A DNA stretch of 64,000 nucleotides. It comes from an uncultured Clostridia bacterium (GTDB lineage: Bacteria; Bacillota; Clostridia; TANB77; CAG-508). Location: contig CANPVM010000004.1 in the NCBI GenBank assembly GCA_947581805.1, positions 1 through 64,000 of the forward strand, in the 5' to 3' direction. Within the stretch, counting starts at the first letter, position 1. Each line of letters starts with the position of its first letter. Below the pieces are notes generated by a model. The model was not told the DNA's origin. It ran no database searches and saw only the letters and a program-made list of their open reading frames with translations. Below are positions 18,865 to 28,302 of this stretch, one piece after another. The position numbers and the translations under genes are program-made.

Positions 18865-20649
18865 ATGTCAAAAGGAGCAAAATTGGTTATAAACATATTT
18901 TCTGTACTTGTAATGTGGCTTTTGTATTGGTTGACACAACCAACACTTTCCATTGCCTATGTAAGTGGATTTCTCTTTATTGGAATTTGTGTCATAATCG
19001 TAGCTGCAAACTTAAGTATGTGGTTCTACGATACCATTATGGAAGACTATACAATTGCTCCAATAGGAATTGCAGTGGTACTTTTTATTATTATACTGCT
19101 TATTGGAATGATTGGAAGCACGCCACTATTCCATGCTACGTTTATGCAACAACAAATTGGAGAAGTAGAAAAAATTGAATATAGCGATATGATAAAGCAA
19201 ATTGATAACTCTCAAATTCCCATTGTAGATGAAGCCCTAGCAAATAAACAAGCAGATAAAAAAATTGGTGAAGATATTGCTTTAGGCTCCAGAGTGCAGT
19301 TGGGAGATGGTGCAATTCAGGAAGTAAATGGAGAAATTATGTATGTAATACCTTTGGAACACACTGGTTTATTCAAATGGAACACGAATCGTTCTACACC
19401 TGGGTATATCACTGTTTCTGCATCTAATCCCAACAAAGTTAATTTTGTAACTGAACTGAACGGAGAAAAGATTAACATTTTTTATCAAGACTCTGCTTAC
19501 TTCAGTTATGACTTAAAGCGTCATATTCGAAAGCAAGGTTTTACCAATGTAGGTTTAACGGAATATACTTTCGAAATTGATGATACTGGGCGGCCATATT
19601 GGGTAGTAACAACATACCAGAATCGTACTCTATGGGATTCACCTGAAGCAACAGGGGTAGTAGTAGTAGATGCACAAACAGGAGAAACAAAATGGTATGC
19701 CACAAATGATGCACCTGATTGGGTAGATATTATTCAGCCTAAGTCATTTGTAGAATATCAAATTGATAATTGGGGCAAACTGGTACATGGAGTATTTAAC
19801 TTCTCTAATCAGGATAAAATTCAAAAGACCAATCTTACTCTAACTGTTTATGTAGATGGAGATTGCTATTACTTTACAGGTATGACTAGCGTTGGAAGTG
19901 ATGAATCATGTGTTGGCTTCATTATGGTCAATACGCGTACGAAAAAAGCACAAATGTGCTATATGAGTGGTGCAACAGAAGATGCAGCTATGAAATCAGC
20001 AGAAGGTCTTGTATCAGACTTTGGGTACACATCCACAGAGCCTTTGCCGTTAAATGTAAATGGAATTCCTACTTATGTTGTAGCATTAAAAGATGAAGAA
20101 GGACTGATTAAGTCTTATGCTATGGTAAATGTGGAAAATTACAGTATAGCGGCAAAAGGAAATAGTCTTGCGGAAGCAAGTAGAGCATACGTGCAAGCAG
20201 TGGCAAGAAACAGCACTACTTATGTGGTTAGTTCTGACGAAGCATACGGATACACCTACGAAGGTAAGGTAAAGCGAATTTCAAGCGTGGTAGAGGAAGG
20301 TTCGACCTATTACTACATAGTAGTAGAGGGAGAAGAAGATAAAATCTTTGTTGCTTCCTATATGGTTTCAGAAAAGCTTTCTATTACAAGAGATGGCGAT
20401 ACGGTAAAAATTACTTATGTAGATGATAAGAATGGTACCGTAGATATCGTTGGATTTGACAATATTGCTTTTTCAATTCCTATCTCAGAAGATCAGGAAA
20501 AGAGAAATGAGTTAGATGAAGGAACTTCTGTATTGGAACAGGAATCTACTACTGTAACAGATGTAAATCCTGAACTGAACGAAGAAACATGGGATAGTTT
20601 AACAGAAGAAGAAAAGGCAAAGCTTTTGGAACAATTATCAAATAACTAA
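18865..20649 (+). CDS. Large membrane-anchored protein of unknown function (uses CGG as Arg)
   Basis: 594 residues: three hydrophobic helices in the first 95 residues, then a long beta-rich extracytoplasmic region. Segments such as VVVVDAQTGETKWYATN resemble PepSY-type units that bind or inhibit proteases; an acidic tail ends LTEEEKAKLLEQ. I do not recognise the family. AAAGGAGG lies 8 nt before the ATG. Codon use is GC-richer than in the surrounding genes, and one in-frame CGG (19591) falls in DDTGRPYWV; skipping its C would give a stop within five codons, so it is read as a triplet. Confidence 0.7.
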   Translation: MSKGAKLVINIFSVLVMWLLYWLTQPTLSIAYVSGFLFIGICVIIVAANLSMWFYDTIMEDYTIAPIGIAVVLFIIILLIGMIGSTPLFHATFMQQQIGEVEKIEYSDMIKQIDNSQIPIVDEALANKQADKKIGEDIALGSRVQLGDGAIQEVNGEIMYVIPLEHTGLFKWNTNRSTPGYITVSASNPNKVNFVTELNGEKINIFYQDSAYFSYDLKRHIRKQGFTNVGLTEYTFEIDDTGRPYWVVTTYQNRTLWDSPEATGVVVVDAQTGETKWYATNDAPDWVDIIQPKSFVEYQIDNWGKLVHGVFNFSNQDKIQKTNLTLTVYVDGDCYYFTGMTSVGSDESCVGFIMVNTRTKKAQMCYMSGATEDAAMKSAEGLVSDFGYTSTEPLPLNVNGIPTYVVALKDEEGLIKSYAMVNVENYSIAAKGNSLAEASRAYVQAVARNSTTYVVSSDEAYGYTYEGKVKRISSVVEEGSTYYYIVVEGEEDKIFVASYMVSEKLSITRDGDTVKITYVDDKNGTVDIVGFDNIAFSIPISEDQEKRNELDEGTSVLEQESTTVTDVNPELNEETWDSLTEEEKAKLLEQLSNN

Positions 20650-20657
20650 ATTTTATC

Positions 20658-20693
20658 AAGGAAACGGGCACATTTGTGCTCGTTTCCTTCTTT
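20658..20693 (+). terminator. Rho-independent terminator
   Basis: AAGGAAACGGGCACA pairs with TGTGCTCGTTTCCTT, followed by CTTT. Confidence 0.8.
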
Positions 20694-20850
20694 GTATGAA
20701 AAAATATTAAATTAACTGAAAACTAAGATACAAGGAAAGCAAGGCAAAACTACTTTATTCTGTAGTTGCTAATTTATTTTCTTTATGATAAGATAAAAAA
20801 AGTTTAAAATATATAGCTTGAAAGCAAAGTGGAAAGGAAATGAAATAAAA

Positions 20851-20997
20851 ATGCAAAATAAAGAACTAGAAGAATATTTGAAAAAATTTAATTGTAGAGG
20901 ATGCTATTGTAAATGTCCTTTAAATCAACCAAATTGTGCAAGAAGTAATATATTTATTAAAGAGGCAATGGAAAAATACGAAAGTAGTAAAAAATAA
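20851..20997 (+). CDS. Cys-rich 48-residue peptide
   Basis: A 48-codon gene with GGAAAGGAAAT upstream. The centre reads CRGCYCKCPLNQPNC (Cx2CxCxCx6C), five cysteines that could bind a metal or form disulfides; the ends are charged and helical. It stops 39 bp before the csaA start and is probably in the same operon. I do not recognise a family. Confidence 0.5.
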   Translation: MQNKELEEYLKKFNCRGCYCKCPLNQPNCARSNIFIKEAMEKYESSKK

Positions 20998-21036
20998 GGA
21001 AAGGAGAGTATGATATATTTATCATACAAAGGAAAC

Positions 21037-21366
21037 ATGGCAAACATAGAAGATTTTATGAAATTAGATATTCGTGTAGGAACCATTACAAAAGTAGAAA
21101 ATTTTGAAAAAGCTAAAAAGCCTGCCTATCAATTAGAAATTGATTTTGGAAAAGAAATTGGAATCAAAAAATCTTCTGCACAAATTACACAAGTATATGA
21201 AAAAGAAGATTTAATAGGAAAGCAAATTTTAGCAGTAGTTAATTTTGCACCAAGGCAGATAGCAAATTTTATGTCAGAAGTATTAGTATTGGGAACATAT
21301 AGTAAAGATGGTGTAGTTCTAATCTCACCAGATAGAAAGGTAGAAAATGGAGATAAATTGGGATAA
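21037..21366 (+). CDS. csaA: CsaA-like tRNA-binding domain protein
   Basis: 109 residues, the usual CsaA length. DFMKLDIRVGTITKVENF, then KSSAQITQVYEKEDLIGKQI and VVNFAPRQIANFMSEVLVLG, match the EMAPII-like tRNA-binding fold. It acts as a dimer with chaperone or tRNA-binding activity. I start at ATG 21037 (AAAGGAAAC upstream), which matches the family N-terminus; an upstream ATG at 21010 sits too close to its AGGAG. Confidence 0.88.
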   Translation: MANIEDFMKLDIRVGTITKVENFEKAKKPAYQLEIDFGKEIGIKKSSAQITQVYEKEDLIGKQILAVVNFAPRQIANFMSEVLVLGTYSKDGVVLISPDRKVENGDKLG

Positions 21367-21376
21367 TACCCCCATA

Positions 21377-21405
21377 TTTACAAAATACCCAAAGGGGTAT
21401 ATAAT
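21377..21405 (+). promoter_or_regulatory. csoR promoter with embedded CsoR operator
   Basis: TTTACA (21377-21382) and TATAAT (21400-21405) have a 17-bp spacer filled by the dyad ATACCCAAAGGGGTAT (21385-21400), the G/C-tract operator typical of CsoR. A further ATACCCCC lies at 21366. Copper should release CsoR and switch on csoR and downstream copper genes. Confidence 0.75.
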
Positions 21406-21421
21406 ATTTTTGGTGATGTAA

Positions 21422-21712
21422 ATGGAAAAAGATAAAAAAACGTATAGAACAGATGAAGAAAAAAGGCTAATTACCAATCGATTAAGTCGTATAGAAGGGC
21501 AAGTAAAAGGAATTAAAAGGATGGTAGAAGAAGATAAATATTGTCACGATATTTTAATTCAATTATCTGCCATTGAAAATTCAATTAGAAGTTTGTCAAA
21601 TCATATTTTGGAAAATCATTTATACAGTTGTGTAAGTAATGATTTAGAAAAAGGCAATTTAGAAGTAATTGATGAACTAATTAGTTTATTTAAAAAATTT
21701 AACAAAGCATAA
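21422..21712 (+). CDS. csoR: CsoR-family copper-sensing repressor
   Basis: 96 residues of the all-helical CsoR/RcnR family. Arg-rich helix 1 (NRLSRIEGQVKGIKRMVEE), then KYCHDIL supplying the first Cys, and HLYSC supplying His and the second Cys: the Cys-His-Cys Cu(I) set. It represses its own promoter through the operator at 21385-21400 and probably the copper chaperone and ATPase genes that follow the thioesterase. Confidence 0.9.
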   Translation: MEKDKKTYRTDEEKRLITNRLSRIEGQVKGIKRMVEEDKYCHDILIQLSAIENSIRSLSNHILENHLYSCVSNDLEKGNLEVIDELISLFKKFNKA

Positions 21713-21757
21713 AAACAAATAAACGAAAGAATCATAAGGAAAGGACGAAAATACAAA

Positions 21758-22183
21758 ATGGATATTATTTTTGAAAGAAAAATCAATTATTACGAAACAG
21801 ATAGAATGGGCGTAGTACACCATTCAAATTATATTCGTTACTTAGAGGAAGCAAGATGCGATTGGCTAGAAAAACTAGATATGCCATTTGAATTATTAGA
21901 GGAAAATGGAATTACCATTCCTGTATTAGGAGTTAATTGTACTTATAAAAATCATGTAACTTTTGCAGATACTTTGCTTATTAAAGTGTTTGTAACAGAA
22001 TATACAGGAGTAAGAATGACAGTTTCATATAATGTGACGGATAAGAAAACTGGAAAAACAGTGATTGAAGCAGAAACCAAGCATTGCTTTACAAATAGAG
22101 ATTTAAAGCCAATTAATTTAAAGAAACATGCACCAGAATTTAGCAAAAAATTTGAAAGTTTAGTAGAAAGCAAAGAAAAATAG
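21758..22183 (+). CDS. YbgC/FadM-type acyl-CoA thioesterase
   Basis: 141 residues, hot-dog fold. Signature YETDRMGVVHHSNYIRYLEE with the catalytic Asp at about residue 15. It hydrolyses short or medium acyl-CoA. AAGGAAAGGA lies upstream of the ATG. It sits between csoR and copZ, probably co-transcribed, although a metabolic link to copper is not evident. Confidence 0.88.
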   Translation: MDIIFERKINYYETDRMGVVHHSNYIRYLEEARCDWLEKLDMPFELLEENGITIPVLGVNCTYKNHVTFADTLLIKVFVTEYTGVRMTVSYNVTDKKTGKTVIEAETKHCFTNRDLKPINLKKHAPEFSKKFESLVESKEK

Positions 22184-22235
22184 TTTATAATTCTCGTAAA
22201 AACGAGAAAAAGTATAAAAAGAAAGGATGATAAAA

Positions 22236-22436
22236 ATGAAAGAAATAATTTTAAAAGTAGAAGGAATGGCATGCACAGGATGTGAAAATAGAATTCAAAA
22301 TGCACTTAAAACAAAAGAAGAAATTAAAGAGGTAGTAGCAAATCACAAAGAAGGAACCGTTAAAATAGTAGCAGAAGATGTTAATTTAGAAGAAATAAAA
22401 GAAAAAATAGAATCAATTGGATTTACCGTTATTTAA
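22236..22436 (+). CDS. copZ: Copper chaperone CopZ (HMA domain)
   Basis: 66 residues with beta-alpha-beta-beta-alpha-beta heavy-metal-associated fold and the metal loop GMACTGCENR. It carries Cu(I) to the CopA ATPase encoded next. ATG at 22236 is preferred because AAAGGA is about 9 nt upstream; an ATG at 22227 abuts that site. Confidence 0.9.
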   Translation: MKEIILKVEGMACTGCENRIQNALKTKEEIKEVVANHKEGTVKIVAEDVNLEEIKEKIESIGFTVI

Positions 22437-22468
22437 ATTTTTAGACCCGTCCCTAAAATTTATAAAAA
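22437..22468 (-). repeat. REP-like AGGGACG repeat between copZ and copA
   Basis: Read on the minus strand, TTTTAGGGACGGGTCTAAAA matches the core found at 28643, 15341 and 38360. It fills the copZ-copA gap without removing the copA ribosome site. Confidence 0.65.
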
Positions 22469-22479
22469 AAGGTGAGGTT

Positions 22480-24690
22480 ATGAAGAAAATCATTTTGTCC
22501 ATTGGAGGAATGACATGTAGTGCATGCTCCAATGGTTTAGAAAAGTATTTAAACAAGCAAGAAGGCATCAAAACTGCAAGTGTAAATTTAGTTATGGCAA
22601 ATGCTTTAATCGAATATGATGAAAAATTACTAAATCAAGAAAAGATAGAGCAATTTGTAAGAGAAGCGGGTTTTGAAAGCTTAGGTTTGTTTCAAGATAT
22701 CAAAATAGAAGAAAAAAGAAAGCAAGAAAAAATAACTTTTTTTGTTTTTCTTTTGCTTGCAATTTTATTGCTTTACATTTCTATGGGAGACATGATAGGC
22801 TTGCCTATTCCAAGCATATTGAATAGAAATATAAATCCTATTCTTTATACAATTACTTTACTTATATTAACCATACCTTTTCTTTTTTATGGAAAAGATA
22901 TCTTAAAAAGTGGGTACCAAAACCTTATTCATAAAACGCCTAACATGGATACATTGGTTGGAATAGGCGTACTTAGCAGTATGGTTTATAGTATTTATAG
23001 CACATATCTAATATTTATTGGAGAACATCATGCTGTGCACAATTTATATTTTGAATCAGCCGCCATTGTAATTTTCTTTATTAAATTAGGAAGATATTTA
23101 GATGGTATTAGCAAGGACAAGACCAAAGAGGCAATTCAAAGATTAGTAAAAATTACACCAAATAAAGCAGTAATCAAAGTAGGAGAAACAGAAAAAGAAG
23201 TTACATTAGACGAAATTACAAAGGGAGATATTGTAATAAGCAAGCCGGGTGAAAGAATTGCAGTTGATGGTACAATTACAAAAGGAAAAGCTCATTTAGA
23301 GCAATCCTTTTTAACAGGAGAAAGTAAGCCAGTAGCAAGAACAGTAGGAGAAGAAGTTATAGCAGGAAGCATTAACTACGATGGCTATTTAGAATATAAA
23401 GCAGAAAGAATTGGAAAAGAATCTACCATTTCAGAAATTGTAAGGCTAGTGGTAGAGGCAACAAACACTAAAGCTCCTATTGCAAAAGTAGCCGATAAAG
23501 TAAGTGGCTATTTTGTACCAGTTGTTATTTTAATTGCTATTTTTACCTTTATTGGTTATCTTTTATTAGGCTATTCCGTTTCAGTTGCTCTTACTTCTTT
23601 TGTTACCATTTTAGTAGTAGCTTGCCCATGCAGCCTTGGTCTTGCCACTCCACTTGCCATTGTCGTAAGTGAAGGCTTGTGCGCAGAAAATGGCATTTTA
23701 GTAAAGAAAAGTGAAATATTAGAAAATGCACAAAAAGTAAATACAATTGTGTTTGATAAAACAGGAACTTTAACTTATGGAATGTTAAAAATAGCTCAAG
23801 TCATCAATTATAGTAATTTGGAAGAAAAAGGATTATTGCAAATAGTAGGAAGTATTGAAAAGAAAGGAATGCATCCAATTGCAAAGGCTTTTACTAGCTT
23901 TTTAGAAGAAAATAAAATAGAGGCATTAGATGTAGAAAATTTTAAAGAAATAAGCGGACATGGAGTAGTAGGAACTATTCAAAATGAAGAAATTATTTTA
24001 GGAAACCGAAAGATATTAGAAAAATATGAAATAGAAAATCCTGCTATTCAAGATGAAGAAAAACTTAGCAAAGATGGAAATACCATTGTTTATGTAGTAA
24101 AAAATAAAAAAGTAATAGCGATTATTGGAATAAAAGATGGCATTCGCGAAAATGTAAAAGAAGTGATTCAAACTTTAAATAAAAATAATATTGAAACTAT
24201 GATGCTAACAGGAGATAACCAAGCAGTAGCAGAAAAAATAGCAAAAGAAATTGGAATATCTAAAGTAATAGCAAATGTTGTGCCAATGCAAAAAGTAGAA
24301 ATCATCCAGAAACTAAAAGAAGAAAATAAATTTGTTATGATGTGTGGCGATGGCATAAATGATAGCCCTGCTTTAGCAAGCTCTCATATAGGAGTTAGCA
24401 TCGGTAGTGGAACTGACATTGCTATGGATTCTGCTGATGTCATTTTAACAAAGAATGATTTACAAAGTATTTTAGATTTAATGCAAATTAGTAAAAAAAC
24501 TATTCGCAATATAAAGCAAAATTTATTCTGGGCATTTTTCTATAATACTCTTATGATTCCTATTGCAATCGGAATTTTAAGACCAGTTGGTATTACCATA
24601 AATCCAATGATAGCAAGTCTTGCAATGGTAATGAGTAGTTTTACAGTTATTTTAAATGCGTTAAGATTGAAAAGAATAAAATTAAAGTAA
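22480..24690 (+). CDS. copA: Copper-exporting P1B-type ATPase
   Basis: 736 residues. One N-terminal HMA domain (GGMTCSACSN), eight membrane helices with ion site CPCSLGLATP, actuator TGES, phosphorylation site DKTGTLT, the HP locus (KGMHPIAKA) and hinge GDGINDSPAL; M7 carries YN and M8 the MxxSS cluster of Cu(I) pumps. It exports Cu(I) from the cytosol. ATG at 22480 behind AAAGGTGAGG matches the HMA start; the open frame upstream runs through the repeat. No terminator with CopZ, so the two genes are co-expressed. Confidence 0.95.
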   Translation: MKKIILSIGGMTCSACSNGLEKYLNKQEGIKTASVNLVMANALIEYDEKLLNQEKIEQFVREAGFESLGLFQDIKIEEKRKQEKITFFVFLLLAILLLYISMGDMIGLPIPSILNRNINPILYTITLLILTIPFLFYGKDILKSGYQNLIHKTPNMDTLVGIGVLSSMVYSIYSTYLIFIGEHHAVHNLYFESAAIVIFFIKLGRYLDGISKDKTKEAIQRLVKITPNKAVIKVGETEKEVTLDEITKGDIVISKPGERIAVDGTITKGKAHLEQSFLTGESKPVARTVGEEVIAGSINYDGYLEYKAERIGKESTISEIVRLVVEATNTKAPIAKVADKVSGYFVPVVILIAIFTFIGYLLLGYSVSVALTSFVTILVVACPCSLGLATPLAIVVSEGLCAENGILVKKSEILENAQKVNTIVFDKTGTLTYGMLKIAQVINYSNLEEKGLLQIVGSIEKKGMHPIAKAFTSFLEENKIEALDVENFKEISGHGVVGTIQNEEIILGNRKILEKYEIENPAIQDEEKLSKDGNTIVYVVKNKKVIAIIGIKDGIRENVKEVIQTLNKNNIETMMLTGDNQAVAEKIAKEIGISKVIANVVPMQKVEIIQKLKEENKFVMMCGDGINDSPALASSHIGVSIGSGTDIAMDSADVILTKNDLQSILDLMQISKKTIRNIKQNLFWAFFYNTLMIPIAIGILRPVGITINPMIASLAMVMSSFTVILNALRLKRIKLK

Positions 24691-24794
24691 AGCATTTGGG
24701 CAAATGAAAAGTTAAATACAATTCTATAAAGTGGATGCAATTTGTACGATAAATGCATGGGTAAAAGAATTTTGATAATTATGATTTTAAACAA

Positions 24795-24823
24795 TTGACA
24801 TAATAACAAAAACATGATAATAT
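24795..24823 (+). promoter_or_regulatory. Promoter of the 24.9-kb unknown gene
   Basis: TTGACA at 24795-24800 and TAATAT at 24818-24823, 17-bp spacer. An untranslated leader of about 80 nt follows, including the small inverted repeat CCTAGTAACATTAGG. Confidence 0.55.
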
Positions 24824-24909
24824 AAACAAGTAATTTTTTGAAACTCCTAGTAACATTAGGAAACTATAACAATCAACTAAGAACAGGCAATTGCCAAAGG
24901 AGGTAGTTT

Positions 24910-25332
24910 ATGAAACTGGAAAATGGAAAACTTAGTGTAAGCGAAAATGAGGCTGAATTTCGGAAAAAGTTAGAAATGGTACTACAGGATTGGTTTGACT
25001 TATGCTTTTGGGATTTAAAAGAAATTATCCCTAAGTTAGCCGAAGAAAAAAATGAAACATATCAAATCCAGTATGTAAATGATGACGCTTTGAACTTAAG
25101 GTTCAAAGTGATAGGAGAAAAGGGAGGCAGTCAGCAGGAAAAATTTGAAGTAGAACTTTTCCGTGGTGACATGGTATGTTCTTATCCAATGTGTTTTGTT
25201 TATAGACATGGTGAAAGAGAAACCTATTCCATCACAAAAGTTGTTAGAGTTGATCATATATCGACAAGAGCTCAACAATCTAATAGCGAAAAAGGTAAAA
25301 AAGCTTATGAAAAGTTGATGAAAGAGGAATAA
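24910..25332 (+). CDS. Unknown 140-residue protein (uses CGG as Arg)
   Basis: Soluble mixed alpha/beta protein with no signal or membrane segment and no family I recognise. It begins MKLENGKLSVSENEAEF and ends with a Lys-rich helix. AAAGGAGG lies 8 nt before the ATG. An in-frame CGG at 24961 (EAEF-R-KKLE) must be read as a triplet, since the +1 frame stops after three codons. Codon use is GC-richer than in the copper genes. It has its own promoter and terminator. Confidence 0.65.
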   Translation: MKLENGKLSVSENEAEFRKKLEMVLQDWFDLCFWDLKEIIPKLAEEKNETYQIQYVNDDALNLRFKVIGEKGGSQQEKFEVELFRGDMVCSYPMCFVYRHGERETYSITKVVRVDHISTRAQQSNSEKGKKAYEKLMKEE

Positions 25333-25404
25333 CACTATAAGTCAAATAAGTTACAACATTATGAAAAAACAAGAAACATACTTACCTAGTAAAAGGTAAA
25401 AATA

Positions 25405-25450
25405 AGAAAGAACGAAATAAGAGCAAAATTGCTTTTATTTCGTTCTTTTT
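25405..25450 (+). terminator. Rho-independent terminator
   Basis: AAAGAACGAAATAA pairs with TTATTTCGTTCTTT around an AGCAAAATTGCT centre. The outer stem repeats that of the terminator at 17735. Confidence 0.85.
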
Positions 25451-25547
25451 CACACAATGAACACAAATACATGCTATAATCAATTGACAATTTTAGGAAA
25501 TTAGCATATAGTAATAAAGTGAGTTTAAAAGAAGAAAGGATAATAAT

Positions 25548-28136
25548 ATGTTAAAATTAAAAAATATAGTAAAAACCTATGTTAGTGGAACAGAAAAAGT
25601 AGATGCCTTAAAAGGTGTTAGCATTTCATTTCGAGAATCAGAATTTGTTTCAATTTTAGGGCAAAGTGGTTGTGGAAAAACTACCCTTCTTAATATTATA
25701 GGAGGATTAGACCGTTATACTTCAGGAGATTTAATTATCAATGGAAAATCTACCAAAGATTTTAAAGATAGAGATTGGGATGCCTATAGAAATTACAAAG
25801 TTGGCTTTGTATTCCAGAGCTATAATTTAATTTCACACCAAAGCGTACTTGCTAACGTAGAACTAGCTCTTACGATTTCTGGCGTATCCAAAAAAGAAAG
25901 AAGAAAAAGAGCTATCAAGGCATTAGAAGAAGTAGGGCTAAAAGATCAAATTCATAAAAAACCAAATCAATTATCTGGTGGACAAATGCAAAGAGTAGCA
26001 ATTGCAAGAGCTTTAGTAAATAATCCAGACATCATTTTAGCCGATGAACCAACTGGTGCCTTAGATACTAAAACCAGTGTGCAAGTTATGGAAATTTTAA
26101 AAGAAATTTCAAAAGATAAGTTGATTATTATGGTAACCCACAACCCAGAACTTGCTGAAAAGTATTCTAGTAGAATTATTAAAATCTTAGATGGAAAAAT
26201 TACAGACGACTCTAACCCAATAGAAGAGGACGAAGAGCAAAAACAAGAAGAAGGAAAATACAAAAGAACTTCCATGAAATTCTTTACCGCTTTTAGATTA
26301 AGCTTAAACAATTTAATGACCAAAAAGGGAAGAACCATATTAACTTCTTTTGCAGGAAGTATTGGTATTATTGGAATTGCTTTAATTTTAGCTATTTCTA
26401 CTGGTGTGCAAGATTATATTAACAGAGTAGAAGAAGACACATTATCTTCTTATCCATTAACCATACAAGAAACCACAATTGATATGAATAGCATGATAGA
26501 GACGATGATGGGAGAAACACAAGAAGAAAAACAAATAGAAGAAGGAAAGGTATATTCTTCTGATGTTATGGACCAAGTCTTAACTACTCTATCTAACAAA
26601 GTACAAACCAACAATTTAAAAGAATTAAAACAATATATAGAAGAAACAGAAAATAGCATTAAGAGTAATAGCAATAGTATTCAATATAGCTATAACTTAA
26701 ATATCAATTTATATAAGCCAGACACTACAAATGGAATTGTAAGAGTCAACCCAAGTACAGTTATGGATGCTATGGGAATGGGAGACTATATGCAAGCTCA
26801 ACAAAATTCTAGTTTCATGTCTATGAGCGTTAGTTCAAGCGATGTATGGACAGAAATGTTAGACAACCAAGAATTATTAAAATCACAATATGACTTATTA
26901 GCAGGAAACTGGCCAACTTCTTACAATGAAGTCGTACTTATTGTAGGAGAAAACAACGAAATTAGTGATTATACTTTATATAGTTTAGGTTTAAAAGACC
27001 AAAAAGAAATTGAAGATAAAGTAAAAGCAATCGAAAAAGGAGAAACAGTAGAAAAAACAGAAGAAACTGTTTATACCTATGAAGAATTATTGAACCTATC
27101 TTATAAACTGATACTAAATTCAGATTATTATCAAAAAGAAAATGGGGTATGGATGGATAAATCCGAAGACGAAGAATACATGAAAGAAAAAATTGCTTCA
27201 GCAGAAGACATTAAAGTAGTAGGAATCATCAGACAAAATGAACAATCTGTAGCCCAAGGAATGTCAGGTGGAATTGGCTATACCAAAGAATTAAAAGAAT
27301 ATGTAATTCAAAAATCAAATGAAGCAGAAGCAGTAAAAGAGCAAAAAGAAAATATAGAAACAAATATCTTTTCTGGCTTAGCTTTTCCAAAGGAAGGAGA
27401 AAGCACAGTATTTAATTATGCCGATTTATCTACTGAGCAAAAAATGCAATTAAGCAGGTTAAATAGTCAGCAAATTGCCGATTTAATGCAAGCCTATACA
27501 GAAAATAGAAATGCAAGCTATGAGAAAAATTTGCAAAAATTAGGTGCCATTGACCTTGCTAGCCCAACAGCTATAAGCATTTATCCAAAAGATTTTGATG
27601 CAAAGAATAATATTACAAATGCAATAGAAGAATATAATCAAAAACAAAAAGACGAAGGAAGAGACGAAAACACCATTAGTTATACTGATATGGTAGGAAC
27701 AATGATGAAATCAGTAAGCCAAATAATTGACACAATTAGCTATGTACTAATTGCCTTTGTTGCCATTTCATTAATTGTATCATCTATTATGATTGGAATA
27801 ATTACCTATATTTCTGTATTAGAAAGAACCAAAGAAATTGGAATTTTAAGAGCAATAGGAGCTTCAAAAAAGGATATATCCAGAGTATTCAATGCTGAAA
27901 CTCTAATCGTAGGACTAATATCTGGACTTATTGGAATTGGGGTAACCATTCTTCTAACCCTTCCAATCAATGGTGCTATTTATGCTTTAACCGGAGTAAA
28001 AGTAGTAACAAAAGTTCCAACTGTAGCAGGCATTATATTAGTTGTAATTAGTGTGCTACTAACTATGATAGCCGGTTTAATACCAGCCAAAATGGCAAGC
28101 AAAAAAGACCCAGTTGTAGCCCTACGAACAGAATAG
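25548..28136 (+). CDS. MacB-like ABC transporter, ATPase fused to FtsX permease
   Basis: 862 residues. The N-terminal ATPase (1-225) has Walker A GQSGCGKTT, signature LSGGQMQR and Walker [13 protein letters not shown]. Then one helix (about 258-285), an extracytoplasmic domain of about 430 residues, and three C-terminal helices of the FtsX class (ending LIPAKMASKKDPVVALRTE). Homodimers of such proteins usually act in mechanotransmission: export of peptides or lipoproteins, or antimicrobial-peptide resistance. GAAAGGAT lies before the ATG. All CGG trinucleotides in it are out of frame. Confidence 0.88.
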   Translation: MLKLKNIVKTYVSGTEKVDALKGVSISFRESEFVSILGQSGCGKTTLLNIIGGLDRYTSGDLIINGKSTKDFKDRDWDAYRNYKVGFVFQSYNLISHQSVLANVELALTISGVSKKERRKRAIKALEEVGLKDQIHKKPNQLSGGQMQRVAIARALVNNPDIILADEPTGALDTKTSVQVMEILKEISKDKLIIMVTHNPELAEKYSSRIIKILDGKITDDSNPIEEDEEQKQEEGKYKRTSMKFFTAFRLSLNNLMTKKGRTILTSFAGSIGIIGIALILAISTGVQDYINRVEEDTLSSYPLTIQETTIDMNSMIETMMGETQEEKQIEEGKVYSSDVMDQVLTTLSNKVQTNNLKELKQYIEETENSIKSNSNSIQYSYNLNINLYKPDTTNGIVRVNPSTVMDAMGMGDYMQAQQNSSFMSMSVSSSDVWTEMLDNQELLKSQYDLLAGNWPTSYNEVVLIVGENNEISDYTLYSLGLKDQKEIEDKVKAIEKGETVEKTEETVYTYEELLNLSYKLILNSDYYQKENGVWMDKSEDEEYMKEKIASAEDIKVVGIIRQNEQSVAQGMSGGIGYTKELKEYVIQKSNEAEAVKEQKENIETNIFSGLAFPKEGESTVFNYADLSTEQKMQLSRLNSQQIADLMQAYTENRNASYEKNLQKLGAIDLASPTAISIYPKDFDAKNNITNAIEEYNQKQKDEGRDENTISYTDMVGTMMKSVSQIIDTISYVLIAFVAISLIVSSIMIGIITYISVLERTKEIGILRAIGASKKDISRVFNAETLIVGLISGLIGIGVTILLTLPINGAIYALTGVKVVTKVPTVAGIILVVISVLLTMIAGLIPAKMASKKDPVVALRTE

Positions 28137-28149
28137 TTAACTTATAAGT

Positions 28150-28236
28150 GATATTTGAAGTAGAGAATGTGCTGCTACGCACCTAGAAAAATAGGTCAAA
28201 AGAAATGCGTAAGAAAGCGCACACCTGCCAAATATC
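28150..28236 (+). ncRNA. Orphan structured RNA, same family as the 39.8-kb riboswitch
   Basis: P1 GATATTTG/CAAATATC encloses a GTGC/GCAC hairpin, a CCTA/TAGG hairpin and the single-stranded block GGTCAAAAGAAATG. The RNA at 39794-39873 shares P1, ACGCACC, GGTCAAAAGARATG and CCTRCCAAATA. That copy precedes a MATE pump, which suggests the guanidine-IV (mepA) class. This copy is followed by a terminator and then a gene on the opposite strand. Confidence 0.55.
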
Positions 28237-28246
28237 ATAAAATAAC

Positions 28247-28289
28247 AAAAAGGAGACAAGTGTTAGTTATCACTTATCTCCTTTTTGTT
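28247..28289 (+). terminator. Terminator attached to the orphan RNA
   Basis: AAAAAGGAGACAAGTG pairs with CACTTATCTCCTTTTT. CACTTAT can also pair with ATAAGTG just before the aptamer, so an antiterminator switch is possible. Confidence 0.75.
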
Positions 28290-28302
28290 GTTTTAGTTCA
28301 TC

